Positions 24,201-36,519 of a DNA stretch of 64,000 nucleotides are shown here, piece after piece (the stretch's first letter is position 1; each line of letters begins with the position of its first letter). The position numbers and the translations under genes were made by a program. A model generated the notes under the pieces. That model worked only from the letters and a program-made list of their open reading frames with translations. It had not been told where the DNA came from and searched no databases. Location: assembly GCA_963930655.1 (NCBI GenBank), contig OZ005617.1, forward strand, positions 932,501 to 996,500, written 5' to 3'. Source of the DNA: Myrica gale (Eukaryota > Streptophyta > Magnoliopsida > Fagales > Myricaceae).

Positions 24201-27200
24201 GGGGAGGTTGAAAGCCAACTTATTTCATAGATAGAGTACAATTGATTTTTTGGGCATAATATGGCTATGTTTTAATGGTGTAGCGAGGACAATTATTACA
24301 GTTTTTTTTTATTATGGTTTTCTTTCCAGGTAATTAAAATTAAGAAAATAAAAGTATCCTTAGCGCCATATGTCGTTGGCAACAAGAACCACAGTACTGA
24401 TCTTGTTAATTTAAAAGATTTTTCTTTTGGTTTAAAGACATGTTTAACCTAGCCCAGCCCGTTTGCAGGGATTTTGGTTTAAAGACATGTTTAACCTAGC
24501 CCAGCCCGTTTGCAGGGATTTTTTTTTGGGGGGGGGGGGGAAGGGGGAAGAGTTTAGTATGGAAACATGGTATAAGGATATTCAACTTAAAGAAAATGGT
24601 TCATTTGTATAGTGAATTGGTTTTTACTGAAATTGTTATTGATGGTTTTCTTCCTAGATTCTTTTTGACAAACTTTTGTCTTTGCTTGACATTTGCTGAC
24701 TTTTACTGTTTCAGCGAACCGTATGTAACTGAAGAGGAGTTAAAACTAATGTTGCGAGGGGCAGAATTGAGTGGGGCAATAGAGGAGGAAGAACAGGTAA
24801 TAGAGTACGCTTATGGTGATTGTACTGTGTTGCAGTATACTTTTGTTTAATATGGGGGGATTATTTTTTGCAGTTCCCGAATGATAAGAATGAGGAAAGT
24901 TGATGAATTATTAATGCCTCTGGAGACAAGTATTTGATTCTCTCATTACAATTTTTGTGGGCAAATGGTAATATCTCTCAGAGGCATTTTGGGTCAATTG
25001 TCCAAAGTGTTGGAGGGGGAAAGCCCGGGGCGGGTGGGGGGGGGGACAAGCATTTTTAGATGAACTTTAGTTCTGCTCTACAAAAAAAGAAGTTGACAGA
25101 TGTAGCATATTTACATCTATGCATTAGTGTCATTTGGAAGAGTATTGTGCCTGAAATTCAAATAGTATGCCACACAATTTTTACTTTCCGTAGACTCATT
25201 TATGTGCCTTCTACACATCGCCGAAGATAGGGAAGGAAAAAGAGAAGAGATTAGTGTGCCTTCTGGTTATTCTTACACTACCACCCTTGCTCCAGTAATC
25301 TGTTTCGAGTTTTGTCACTTTCCTTCTATGTTTACTCATTAATATGCTTTTTCTGGACTCCTTTTTAGGATATGATCGAAAACGTGTTGGAGATTAAAGA
25401 TACCTATGTTAGAGAGGTGATGACACCTCTTGTAGATGTAGTAGCAATTGATGCCAGTGCAACCCTTGTAGATTTTAATAGCTTGTGGGTGACTCATCAA
25501 TATTCAAGGTACATTGAAACCTCTTGTGGAGACTGTATTTTTCACTTTTTTATCTGCAATTCACCGGTTTGCTAATAATTTTTTATGTGTATAGGGTACC
25601 TGTTTTTGAGCAGCGTGTTGATAATATAGTGGGAATTGCATATGCAATGGATTTGCTGGATTATGTTCAGAAGGTTGGTCAGTTTTACTCCTGTTTCTCC
25701 TGCTATGAGTTTCAATTGCTTTCTTTATTGATTGAATGCCATATAGGGTGCAGAATTATAATCTGTTTGCTTTTGAAGGGTGAGCTGCTAGAAAGTACTA
25801 CAACTGGAGATTTGGCCCACAAACCTGCATACTTTGTGCCTGGTAATCTTTAATATTTATATCAATTTGGGGTGGGTATAATCTGGGTAGTAGATTGATG
25901 TCCCTTCATTCATAGAAGAGCCACAGAAGAGAACATACATGAATAGAGTACTATGGTAGAATGTATTAACCAACAAAAAAACTTGAAAGAGGGGGATGTT
26001 TATCTTGCTTTATTAAATTTAGGTGTTTCCCAATCTGTCAGATCTGCAGTGTAGTAGGGCGGTGCCCTCTGTTTGGAACTTTACTTGATAGGTGGCAATT
26101 TATCCAAAGTGATTTTAAGGCAGATAAGCCTGAGACTGGAAACAGAAGCATTTAAAATTCAAAAGTGAAAAAACCAACTGTATTCTGTTCGTTTGACAAT
26201 TCTAGCAGTGTGATTCTCCTTTTCCATTTAGTGTTTGCTTTTACTTGATTGTTCATATGGCTTTACTAAGTTTCTTGACCCTGCTTGTGGCTTAAACTTG
26301 GGGTGCATATTTATTATTTTTCGGAGGTTGAACTCCGGTATTATATATTATCCTAGTGCACTGCATATTTTTAGCAGAATGTCAACTCTATTGACCTATG
26401 TGTGTGTTCTAAATCATTAAGTGTCCAATGGGTAAGGTCATGTTATTGGTTTTGCAGATTCAATGTCAGTCTGGAATCTTCTTAGAGAGTTTCGCATCAG
26501 GAAGGTTCACATGGCTGTTGTTCTTAACGAATACGGTGGAACTGTGGGAGTATGTACACACCCTGATCTCTGAATCCAAGAATTGGTATTGAATCTTGCT
26601 GTTTGACATTGAACACCAAAAAATTAACTGGCAAATGAGTAGCAAGTACAAATTGAGATGCTATTGTCTGAAACCAAATACTAATTTCTGATATGGAACC
26701 CTACAACATGTTATTGTCAATATACATTGCTTTCTGGACTTTGCTGCCTTCTAGACTTCAATTTTTCTTCCTTGTTTCTCTTGTGTATTTCCCAAGCACT
26801 TGTTTGTGCCACCTTTTGATGATTTTAGTGCAAGTGTTTAAGGATAAAAGGTAAAAAAAAATATCTAAGATGGAAAAGACAGATGAGTTCCCACCCGAAG
26901 TTTGGTTTTGACCATACAATTGCAGTTATTTCTTAGTTTGTTTATTGATTCTTGTTTACGGTGCGAACAGATTGTAACCCTGGAAGATGTGGTTGAGGAG
27001 ATTGTTGGCGAAATCTTTGACGAAAATGACTCAAAGGTGAAGCTAACTGTACTTTTTTCTTCTTCTTTTTTCTCCAGCCAGAAGACAAAATTCCAAATGC
27101 AATACTGTGATTGAGAGAGCTGCAAATTTCAGTATTTAGTACCTAATTAAACATCAGGATTAATTTATCTCTTAGCTCTCTTTGATTTCTTTTCCAGTTG

Positions 27201-29365
27201 ACTCTAGTTGATGATCTGCAGAGGTTGTGATGATTTTGTTTTGTGGAATAACTGTTGGCTTTTTTATTCTCTAATTAAATTCGTACCAAGTGGCAGCGGT
27301 GGTCAAGTATTTCCCTGCGCTGAAATGATACTTATCAGGAATGTCAACTAATTATTCTAGAGGTTCAGAAGCTACTAAAAGTAGACATCTGCATGTAAAT
27401 GTTTTTCCATTTCTAGAGAATTCTGTATTTTGAAAACGATTCTTGGTAGGATGTTATTATGACTCGGGCACTTGGCTAGTTGCTGAGATAACAATTTTTA
27501 TCTTCATTGATGTGCTGATTTTTTTGTTTCCAAATTCTCTTTGTTTTGTTTGGGATATAACAGGAAGAGATTCAGAAAAAAACTGGCTATATCGTAATGC
27601 GAGCAGAGGGTATATTTGATGTGGATGCAAATACTTCTATCGATCAACTCTCTGAAGATCTAAATATAAAAATGCCAGAGGTATGTTAGATCACTATGTA
27701 TTCAGCTAATTATTCTGATTTGCAAAATGCTGAAGCATGCGCTTTTTAAAGTGCTAAATTATTTTTATTTGTCTGCACAGAAGTTTCAAGTGCTTTCATT
27801 TCTAAGTCATATTACTATTTCATTATGGCTGATAATTATTGTGTCGCATATAGTATGGTAATTTATGACCCTGTTTGTTCTAATGCAGCCTGACAATAAT
27901 AAACTCTGGTACTCTTGCAGGTTTACATGTCATAGTTTTCCTTGTTTCGAAGTTTAGGCTGTTCAAACATCCGGCAGCCAATACAAATGAATCATAGGCA
28001 CCTTTAACCCATTCCCATGCTTAAACTCACCAATTTTTTTGATTATGTCCTACTTCCGAAGTGACAACAAAGTCTTCCAATTGTTTGAGTCAGAATTCCT
28101 GTTTTTATTAATTAATGAATAAACTTCTATATATCAATGAAACTGTTCTTTCCTACCCTTCTTATTTGTAATGTGCTTTGTGATATTCCCGCGAAATTAA
28201 CTTTGCACACGTTGTTATACAGGGCCATCAATATGAGACAGTATCAGGTTTTATATGCGAGGCATTTGGATACATCCCACGGACTGGTGAGAGCATTAAA
28301 GTGGTTCTTGAAAAGGCAGATCGAGAAGAGAATGATGAGGAGTCCAAATCTGACCATCAGGATCAGAAGGAAAAACATCAAATATTTAAACTTGAGGTAT
28401 GGTTCTGGTCCTTCGCAAACGTAGTTCTTTAGAGAAACCAGTGCCTCATATATGTCCAATATTATGTTAAAAAAAATGTACTTCTCTAATTCACAAGAGG
28501 TTGTATATTGAGCGGCCTTGGGCCTAACTTAAATTCATGCCCCAGGCTGGGCAGAATTATCATTTGCTGAATCTCAAACCAAAGCCAATCTGATGGTCAG
28601 GTCACACTAATAGAAGCTTCTGTCAGTCTGTGATTCTTTTTGTTTCCCTTCCCAGGTGGCCTATGGTTGTTTATGAAACTTACTGAATGCAATCTTAAGA
28701 TTACACCCTGACATCAAATAATGGTTGGCGATAGTAATAGTCATTTCCTCGGTGAAAAAGTTAAAAAGAAAAAAGAAACGTTGGACGGACTTCATAATTC
28801 TCTTTTAGAACCATTTTTTTCTTTATGCTTGACCATTTATAATTAGAGATTCGATACAAAGAGGATGTCGCCTACCCAATTAAGCCAATTTGTTAAGCCG
28901 GATATATAATTTATTGGTTACTCGTTTTGACTGCCAGAAGAGAAGTTGGAATCTTAGAACAGTCTCTCTGAGCAATACGGGCTATAAGATTCCAAGTTTT
29001 TGTATGCTCTCGTGCATTATCCCAGCAATCTAGCGAGATGTAAAAAGTGAAAACGGACGTATCCGATTTGCTGCTTTTGAGAGAGTTAACAGAGTAATAC
29101 TTGTGTCCTATTGTTTATGGTGCAGATACTGGCAGGAAATGCCAGGAAGGTCAGTGCTGCTCGATTGGAACGGATTAACAATGATGACACAATGTTGGAG
29201 ACGAAAGAGGTTACTCGTTTGTTTCCCAAAATAATGAAGAGGAGATGGAGCGGTGATGAGGACTCTGATGGTACAGAATATGACCAGGACTCATTTCCAA
29301 AGAAACTGGAGGATGGCCTCTCTAAAGAACATGAAGAAGATGATGATAGTAACAGTAGAAATTAG
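21235..29365 (+). CDS. Plastid DUF21/CBS/CorC-type protein, MGR8/MGR9-like Mg transporter
   Basis: Orthologue of Arabidopsis At1g55930/At3g13070 (MGR9/MGR8), CNNM/CorC-type proteins of the plastid inner envelope linked to magnesium transport. Fourteen exons: 21235-21810, 22445-22542, 22642-22735, 23547-23624, 23714-23817, 24715-24796, 25369-25508, 25595-25673, 25779-25842, 26458-26549, 26971-27036, 27564-27680, 28223-28396 and 29126-29365. They sum to 2004 nt, in phase throughout, for 667 aa, the family length. Order: N-terminal region of about 100 residues suited to a transit peptide, a hydrophobic stretch near 110, DUF21 (about 165-345, with FFSMAETSITTLWPWK and LLTEITPKSIAVHNATEVARFV), paired CBS domains (about 355-490, REVMTPLVDVVAID, NEYGGTVGIVTLEDVVEEIVG), the CorC/HlyC transporter-associated domain (about 500-590), and an acidic tail. 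The start is uncertain among 21154, 21220, 21229 and 21235; I chose the last (MALEWPISN). Confidence 0.93.
24429..24545. repeat. 47-bp direct duplication plus poly-G tract in an intron
   Basis: A 47-bp unit (starting GGTTTAAAGACATG) occurs at 24429-24475 and again from 24476 with no visible change. It is followed by a T run and about a dozen Gs. It lies in intron 5 of the DUF21/CBS gene and looks like a very recent slippage event. The exact G count could be a sequencing artefact. Confidence 0.8.
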
Positions 29366-29467
29366 TTGCGTTGCTGTTTGTATTTCCCATTCTTACAGCA
29401 CCATGGAAGAGGTATTGAGAACAATTGAACAACGATAACATTCAGCAATGAACTAGCATGTAAATTT

Positions 29468-29842
29468 TCACAGATGAAGGGAAGTATCTACATCTGAATC
29501 ATCAAAATTCGTTGTTCTGTCCACGACTCTGTCTGTGGAACGTAGGTTAGTCAAAAATTGAATCTCTGTAGCCTTGGGATCAGTATGCTTGTTCTGGAAG
29601 TCTGATTGGAGGATGTTGAGGGAGCACTGGGGGAGATTACTGGGTGAATGGATCAATTCAGAGTGGAACCACCTTGTAGCTTTGTACTGTGTGGCTGCAT
29701 TGACCCTCTCCGGTTTAGATAACAGCCTCAAAAGCTCCCGAGCCTCTCTCATCTCCTTTGCTCTCCGCAACTGTCTAAATCTCTCTTGCAGTAGGGCAAT
29801 GGAGGGAGGAATGACAGTGACATCGCAGCTTTGCCTACCCAT
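29468..29842 (-). CDS. Small conserved plant protein of unknown function, intronless
   Basis: An open frame of 124 codons on the minus strand begins MGRQSCDVTVIPPSIALLQERFRQLRRAKEMR and ends FDDSDVDTSLHL. The Arg/Glu/Leu-rich middle (about residues 18-45) should form an amphipathic helix or coiled coil. The acidic DDSDVDTSLHL end looks like those of small plant proteins that I recall as uncharacterised; I cannot name the family with certainty. A TATA box lies about 70-80 nt upstream on the same strand. The gene converges with the DUF21/CBS gene, with about 100 bp between their stops. No signal peptide or membrane segment is seen. It could be a chance frame, but composition, TATA and placement argue for a gene. 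Confidence 0.62.
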   Translation of the reverse strand: MGRQSCDVTVIPPSIALLQERFRQLRRAKEMREARELLRLLSKPERVNAATQYKATRWFHSELIHSPSNLPQCSLNILQSDFQNKHTDPKATEIQFLTNLRSTDRVVDRTTNFDDSDVDTSLHL

Positions 29843-29910
29843 TGGAGAAGTGAAATATACCTGAGATTATGTGCTGCGTTCTGAGGTCACTTTGCTTGTT
29901 TCTGGTCCTT

Positions 29911-29920
29911 CTATATATAG
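29911..29920 (-). promoter_or_regulatory. TATA box of the small minus-strand gene
   Basis: CTATATATAG, about 70 nt upstream of the ATG complement at 29842, correctly spaced for a short 5' UTR. Confidence 0.5.
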
Positions 29921-31326
29921 GACATGGTACAAATTGGCCTCTAGAAAGGCAAAGTTATGTCACTATCCTAGTTTGGTAGATAAGAGGCAAAAATTCTTAA
30001 AGGGGGAAAATGGTGGGAAGGAAAGTCCAAGGGGAAATGTAAGGTAGCTTTTGTAAAGGTCTCATAAAGTGAATAAATTAATGGATCATGCTCTGTGAGC
30101 TTATCTCCAAGGGCTACAATGGCTTTGGAGAAGATGCAGCCCTCGTTAGTTGGGATCTTGTTACTTTTCATCAAGTCATTCTCTTTTCCTTTTAGTGGAG
30201 TGCAAAAGAAAGTAGAGATGTTGATGAGCAGACAGGACAAGTCCTTTTGTTAGTAGAGAGAATAACTTTTTGGGGGTTGATTTCCCTTTCTGCTTGAGCC
30301 CTTTTTGTGGAAAGAAGAGAAAGATTACCCACCAAATGGCACAAAGCTCGTACCTCTCCCTTTGTCTAGCAACTAGAAGTGGCACATCTAGAAGTTTCTG
30401 TTTGTCTTCAAGTAGTTGGATGGAAATGGCATGAAAGCAAAAGAGCTCACCTTATGTGATACTTTTGTTGCCTTCTTGTAGGATGCTTCTATTTAACACC
30501 ATAAACTCCATCCGTCGGTCCTTCCCTTTCTTATTTTTGGAAGCTATTAGACTCTGGAGAAGTAGGATGCTAGCCGTGTCTAGGAGCCTATTCGTATGTG
30601 TATGTTGATAAAGTAGCATTTTTGCAATTCCGATGAGGTATTCCCTGGGAGGTGGCCAAATGACCAAACATTCCTCTGCCCCCATAGATAATCCCAAGGT
30701 GGTGGCTAAGCATCTATATTTTTTTTAATAATCCCATTTACAAACTAACTCCAATGAATTTTTTTTTTGCATCCAAAATATAATTTTATTACTATAGTCA
30801 TTATCCTTGATATGGGTCATTAAAAATTCGAATCTGACTTCTTCCTTGATAACTTTGCAACATGCTTTTGTTTAATTTGTGGTTTAATACAGCCACATGG
30901 TCTTTGCCAAATTCATCTTATTAAACCATATTCTCTCTATCTCTCTCTCTCTCTACACACGGCTGGCATTAGACTTTTGAGTCCAAAAAGCCAATATGTA
31001 CAGTGTGATTTAAGCTAAATACATGGAAATCCAGAGTGGAAGATGCGAGGCATGCATCCTCAGGAAATAAAAAAGTAGGAGATGGGATAATGGTAGGACT
31101 AATAAAAAAAAAGTCATCCACATGGGAGAATGGTAGAACTAATCGTTCCCTATGCCCACCATCATGTCATACATACAAATCGATGAATTCCAGAAGCCAT
31201 AACTGTTATTTAGAAAAGCATTAACCCATATATATATATATATTTTTTTTTCTAAGCAAACAAACTTTATTCAAGTAACACAATAATGATATAAATATAA
31301 ACAATAATAAAGAGGCAAAAGAAATA
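29921..31326. other. Intergenic, mostly unrecognised; HIPP-block downstream DNA at its end
   Basis: 29921-30890 holds nothing I can name. 30890-31210 (GGCATTAGACTTTTGAGTCC, AAATACATGGAAATCCAGAG and so on) matches the DNA downstream of minus-strand HIPP copies at 32340-32600 and 41460-41700. It therefore marks the edge of the duplicated HIPP unit. Confidence 0.6.
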
Positions 31327-31520
31327 TTAGGCTTTTAGAGTACGTCTAGTAAAGTCCATTCCATCAGTACATGATCGTGCAAGTTGGTGGGTTGGGATCG
31401 TAAACCACTTTATACAATTCATACTGATTAGGTTGGTGACATGGTGGATTAATTTTCCATGTACATGGAGGTGGATTTTTTTTTCTGTATTTTTTGATTG
31501 ATGGATAAAATAACTCATTT
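31327..31520 (-). pseudogene. HIPP relic, 3' end only
   Basis: The minus strand matches the last exon end of H1/H3/H5: segments like INPPC, YDP-type spacing and the CTIM end are recognisable. The usual stop directly after CTIM is displaced (CTIMY then stop) and the match is lost beyond about 31500. The HMA domain is gone. This is a remnant of another minus-strand copy, about 1.4 kb downstream of H1's end. Confidence 0.7.
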
Positions 31521-32873
31521 ATCTCATTAAGAACTTTTAATTAGAAAATTCATTTATCACATTAGGCACTTTTAATATTAAAAAAATTAGATTATCACAT
31601 TAAGGGTGCAGTTTTAAATATAATTTTTTATTTTTAGATGCTTCTATATTTAAAACTAAATAATATTAGGTAGTAAGCACTTAAGTGTAGTTGATGGCTT
31701 ACAAATCCCTTCAAGTAAGGAGATTTTATAGACTATATTGTTTGAATAAAATGATACAAATTGCAAGTAAAAAAAGTAAGTAGTTAATCATCACATGCAA
31801 AACCCTTAAATCGAGACAATTTCATAGGCTATATTTTTTTCAAGAAAGAACTAATGAAACCTCGACATAAATCAAGAGATTAGATAGTTTAAATGGTTAT
31901 GTTTTAGTGATTATAGGTAATATAGAATATTTTACAAAAGAGAACATAATAAGGCCGAAAATACACATTTTTGGGGAGCCTCCCTATTTTCGGGGCCTAT
32001 AGCTAGAGCCGGCACTGAGAATGGTATATATATATATATATTCGAATTATATAATTCCTTGTGTTTTTCTAATTAGCAACTCAATTGCTTATTATTATTA
32101 TTTTTCTCACTGAAATCCTTTCTTTCTTAACTTGAAAATGAACGATCCATATTTGCATGAAGAGACTGCATCTAATTGCATGATGCATGATAATTACAAG
32201 TGTAGCCCTTGAGGAAAATCATAATTACTGCAATGAAACAAATAGATTTTGGGGCTAATTATTACCTTCATATATATTCACAAATGCTTGACAGAAGCTG
32301 AGGTTGCCAAAAGCAGTGGCTTTCATTTAATTCGTGGTTTCACACAGCCACATGCATCAAGGCTCTCTCTCTCTCTCCCTCCCTCAACCAACACACACAC
32401 ACACATGTACACCTGGCATTAGACTTTTGAGTCCAAAAAACCAATCTGTACAGTGTGATTTAACCTAAATACATGGAAATCCAGAGTTGACCATGGAGCT
32501 TAATTATTCAAATTCTATGAAGATGCGAGGCATCCTCAGGAAATAAAAAAGTATCAACATGGGATAATGGTAGAACTAATAAAAAAAATAAAAAAAAGCA
32601 TCCATATGGGAGAGAATGGTATCTAGAACTAATTAATCGTTCGTATTTTGTTTTTATTTATTTACGAATTTAAAATATCATACATAGTACATACAAGGCG
32701 ATGAATCCCAAAAGCCACAGCTCTTATTTAGAAAAGAATTAACCCACATACACAAGACAATAATGAGGCAAAAAGAAATCTATTGATCATCCATTAGGCT
32801 TTTAGAGTACGTCTGGTGAAGGGGAAGGGATTGCCTTTGGAGGCAATCCTTTCTCCTGGTGAAGTCCATTCCA
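31521..32873. other. Intergenic, AT-rich, with repeated HIPP 3' flank
   Basis: 31521-32090 is AT-rich and unrecognised. 32090-32300 resembles upstream DNA of minus HIPP copies (TCTAATTGCATGATGCATGATAA and a ...GCTTGACAGAAGCTGAGGTTGCC end, compare 33650-33820). It is thus another 5' relic, here with no exon preserved clearly. 32340-32870 is the 3' flank shared with the other blocks. Confidence 0.5.
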
Positions 32874-33784
32874 TCACATGATCGTGCAAGTTTGTGGGTA
32901 GGGATCCTCGTAAACAATTTTATACATTTCACAGTGAGGGTGACAATTAGGTGGATTCATCGTCCATACACATTGAGGTGGAGGTGGATCTTTTTTCTTG
33001 TCTTCTCCATTTTTCTTACCATTATCTCCACCATCCTTACCCTTATCATCTCCACCATTTTTACCCTTATCTCCACCATTCTTTGCATCTTTCGGTTTCA
33101 CTTCCTCCACGCTCACTAAGAGCACACAGCCAACCTTCTTCCTTAAAGAGGTGGTCAAGCAAGCTGCATCAACTCCATCTCCGATTACCACCACTTGATC
33201 TCTGTCCGCCCCTTCTAGCGCCACCGACGAGACACCTACATATAACATGATAAGGTCCAAACCAAGAGAAGAAGAGTCAAACTAGTAAACAATCGGGAGA
33301 TCAGGAATATTTCACTGCTCCAGCTTGAACTCCTTATAAGCATGAAGAAGCAAACACTCAAGATCAGGAACAGATCGGAAAAGAAAAAATGGTGCATACC
33401 ATCTGCTTCTGCAGCTAATGCCAAGGCTTTGGAACTGCATTTGTCGCATGGCACTCGCAACTTGATCACTATCTTTTGCTGCAGACCATTATATCACAGA
33501 AAACACGCTTAGTGATGCCGGCTTAGATTCTTTCTACTCTACCGGAAATATATGGTATTGGAATTAGATTTCTAAGCAGCTCAATTGCTTATTTTTTTTT
33601 TTCTCAATGAAAATCATTTCAGACCCATTTCTTTCTTAAGTTGAAAAGTGAACTCTTCATTGCATGAAGAGACAGACATATTGCATGATGCATGATAATT
33701 TCGAGTGTAGCCTCGAGGAAAATCATTACTGAAAAGAGCTAATCTCCAATGAAATACAAACAGATTTAGGGTTCTTACCTTCAT
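32874..33784 (-). CDS. HIPP copy H1: HMA-domain isoprenylated protein, intact
   Basis: Heavy-metal-associated isoprenylated plant protein of the small-HMA clade that includes the rice targets of AVR-Pik effectors. Three exons on the minus strand: 33779-33784 (just Met-Lys), 33400-33478 and 32874-33235, all with GT-AG borders, giving 148 aa. The HMA domain (about residues 3-75) reads QKIVIKLRVPCDKCSSKALALAA then VALEGADRDQVVVIGDGVDAACLTTSLRKKVG, with the CDKC metal site in place of the usual M-x-C-x-x-C. A Lys/Gly/Asp/Asn-rich linker follows, then PPPPQCVW...YDE-like end and the CaaX box CTIM, whose final Met predicts farnesylation. It should be a membrane-tethered cytosolic protein. It is head-to-head with H2 across 6.7 kb. 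Confidence 0.88.
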
Positions 33785-34767
33785 GTTCGCAAATGCTTGA
33801 CAGATCGAAGCTGAGTTTTCCAAGAGGTGGCCGGAGTGGGGGGTTACAAATGTCTCTCTTTTGTAAGAACAAGATGAAGAATACAGAAGAATCTCATCGT
33901 CTTAAATACTAAGTAATTCTAATTAACCTACCTGTTACTCGTCGAAACCAGCCTTACTCTGAACGTGCACGCGGCACTTCAGGACTGCACGTTGCTGGCG
34001 ATCCACTTTTCGCGGCGCCACCATGTTTTTGCTTACTTTCTTAACCCACTATTGTCGTCTGTTTACTGTAAGTCAATCATTAAACTAGAAAGTCAACTAT
34101 ATAGTATTTTTTTTTTTTTTTTACATTTATAGCCCAAAATGCTTGAGTGATGGATCAGATCGATGTACACTCCATAACGTCACATTTTTGGACTAAATTA
34201 TCGCCTAATAATTGTGGCTCAAACCAAGAAAGAATAAAACAAATATTCTTAATTAATCCTCTATAATCGAAAAATGTTGGCGTATATCCTATACTATATT
34301 TGTTAGTTGTCTCTCTGTTTCTCCATAATCCACTCATCCCCCAAGAATAAAAACAAACTAATTTAAGAGGCTAAAATATATATAATAAACATAAGAAAAT
34401 CATTTAAAAAAAAACATTTGCTAATTAAAGGAAAATAAAATGTTTTTCTAATGAGTTTTGGGGGATGGCCCCCTTGCTCATTCTCTGCTTCTTTCATTAA
34501 TGATCGATCCAATAATATATCTCACCGTTTTTTAGTAGTTTCGATTTTTCTTAGATTTGGATTTGGAAAAAAGATAATTATTAGGGGGCATATCAGTTGA
34601 AAGTCATGTACAGAACGTGAGCAAGAATATTTTGTATAATCTTGACGTATAATACACGACATAGTAACATGTTGGAGGCCTTAACGTTATGACTTTGCCA
34701 AAGAATATTAAGCGGTGTTTATGATTAGAGATTAATGTACTTTAAGGAGGAGCTCGAGCTTTGTGTT
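33785..34767. other. Upstream region of H1, block-duplicated
   Basis: No gene. It is shared with 43347-44560 and 54967-55960 (GGTTTCCAAGAGGTG, CCACCATGTGTTT, ATAATCGAAA.ATGTTGGCGTA, TTAAGCGGTGTTTATGATTA). A TATTTAAG motif on the minus strand near 33901-33908 is a candidate TATA box about 120 nt before the H1 start. Confidence 0.55.
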
Positions 34768-34780
34768 AGGCTGAGCCATA

Positions 34781-35555
34781 TATATTTTTTTTAAGCAACG
34801 ATAATATCATTCAACTACAAAGAAACAGTACAACCGGAAATAAAAACAGGGAATCAAAAATGGGGAGATTACAAAATGAATGTGTATAACATAAAGGATT
34901 TAAAGGGCTGACTACATGACCAAGGGTATAGAGCGCGCTACATAAAAGTAAAAGGACCAAAGGTCCACCACAAATAGCCTGAAACAGTCATAAACCATAA
35001 CAATCACAACAGGGTCTTAGACCCAAGCCCATTGGGGGGGATAGCAGTCGGAGGCAAAGCTAGCCGTCGGAGGAGAGGATGCATTCCATGTCACTTCGAT
35101 CCCACTTCCCATAGGAATCGATTATGCCAATATCGGTCGAGAAGGGAGATGCACAAAAATGACTCTCAACAAAAGATGAAGTAGGAATAAGCGAATCTTA
35201 TCGGAGGTGGAGGCGCGTGAGATCACACGCTTCGACACTGAGCTGCCGGACACGGTTGAAAATGAAGAACAATGGCTGTTGAAATTGACCATAGGGCGCA
35301 TGTCAAAAACAACTTTACAAAAGACAGTAGAAACCGTCTGAGGTTGTCGGAGAAGAAACCGCAAATCTACAGAAAAAACAAAACCACAACCCAATATATA
35401 CACCACCTTGCTAGTTTCGACCAGCAAGGGGACGACTAGCAAGCAAGTGGGTATAAAAACCACACCTGCTGCCCAAGTGAAGGAGGAGAACGGTCTCTCA
35501 AAATGAATAAGAGAAAAAGTCTAGAGAGTCCTCTCTCTCTCTCTAGAAGCTGCGC
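34781..35555 (-). mobile_element. Non-autonomous LINE-derived insertion with 13-bp TSD
   Basis: A 775-bp insertion in minus orientation. On the minus strand it ends GAATGATATTATCGTTGCTT then an A run, the typical 3' end of plant L1-type LINEs. It is flanked by AGGCTGAGCCATA (34768-34780) and AGGCAGAGCCATA (35556-35568), a 13-bp target duplication with one mismatch. It lacks the reverse transcriptase and seems to join a LINE-like 5' leader with a 3' UTR. The matching place in the third block (near 55985-55998) is unoccupied. Confidence 0.72.
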
Positions 35556-35568
35556 AGGCAGAGCCATA

Positions 35569-36519
35569 CTTGTTTGGTTGTTAGATTCTTGTTCAATAAA
35601 ATAATCATTTTAATGAGAACAATTCCTGCATCGAATTTGCATCTAGTCTGTAAAAATTCATGCATAATGGATGGCTCCCTAAGATAATCTTTTGAGAAAA
35701 ATCGATCTTCCAGTCCGGACCTTTAGTCATTTGACGTTACGATGCTCACATGGATTTTAAAAATTACATCAGCACCAGTAGTAACCTACCGCGTGGCATT
35801 AAAAATTTGCCTCCTGCCAAATCATTTAAACGAGTCAAGTGAAAGCCACATCACCTGCCCGGTCACCCAAAAAAAAGCCAAAAGACTGCGATCAGAATGA
35901 CGCCGACGGAGAGCTCTTCGAAGATTCTAATTTCGTAAAATTTTGTATTGATATTAAGAAAGAGGTGTATTAGAATTTATGAGTAATAAATGAAGCTGTT
36001 CGGTTTTTTTTTTTAATTTTTTTTTGTAAAGAATATGACGATTCAGATTTTATTTTAATAATAAACGGTCGTATTATTTTAAAAAAGAATTTAAAGAAGA
36101 AGCAAAGAAATTTTATTATTATTTTTCAGTAGTAAAAATAAAAGTAAAAATTTAAATTATGTTTATTGAAAGTAAAATTTGGTTAAAATTTTACTATCCA
36201 ACGTTACGTTAGTTTCTGCAGTCTTTTTCGAAGCTTATCGACGAAGAAGCAACCATGCGTACTTTCCCATCCCTACAAGAGTACAAGGCTTTATTTCTTT
36301 CTCTTTTTCTCCCGCATCCATATTTTTTTCTTAATTTTTGATTCTATTATTTTCTAGGCATGTCGAAGTTCCCGCACTCTTCGAAGACCCTAATTTCGTT
36401 AAATTGTTTTCAAGAATGGTTTTTTGTGTTCGTACTTTGAGTGATGCAGTTGTTCTTTAAATCTTGAAATTGAGTGGATGGTGTGTTGAATTTCTTGACT
36501 CAGACTTGAATTTTCTGTT
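35569..36519. other. AT-rich DNA and 5' region of the ARM gene
   Basis: No gene. 35569-35640 is the last stretch shared with the HIPP block. A segment at about 35906-35950 (CTCTTCGAAGATTCTAATTTCG) recurs imperfectly at 36375-36410, just before the ARM gene, so part of that gene's 5' region is duplicated. No clear TATA box. Confidence 0.45.

Noticed and set aside
32859-33250. Plus-strand frames over H1 (and the like over H3 and H5)
   Set aside because: Antisense shadows of the minus-strand exons; His/Pro/Leu-rich low complexity.
35122-35463. 113-codon minus-strand frame
   Set aside because: Inside the LINE-derived insertion; no reverse transcriptase, gag-like or nuclease motif seen.
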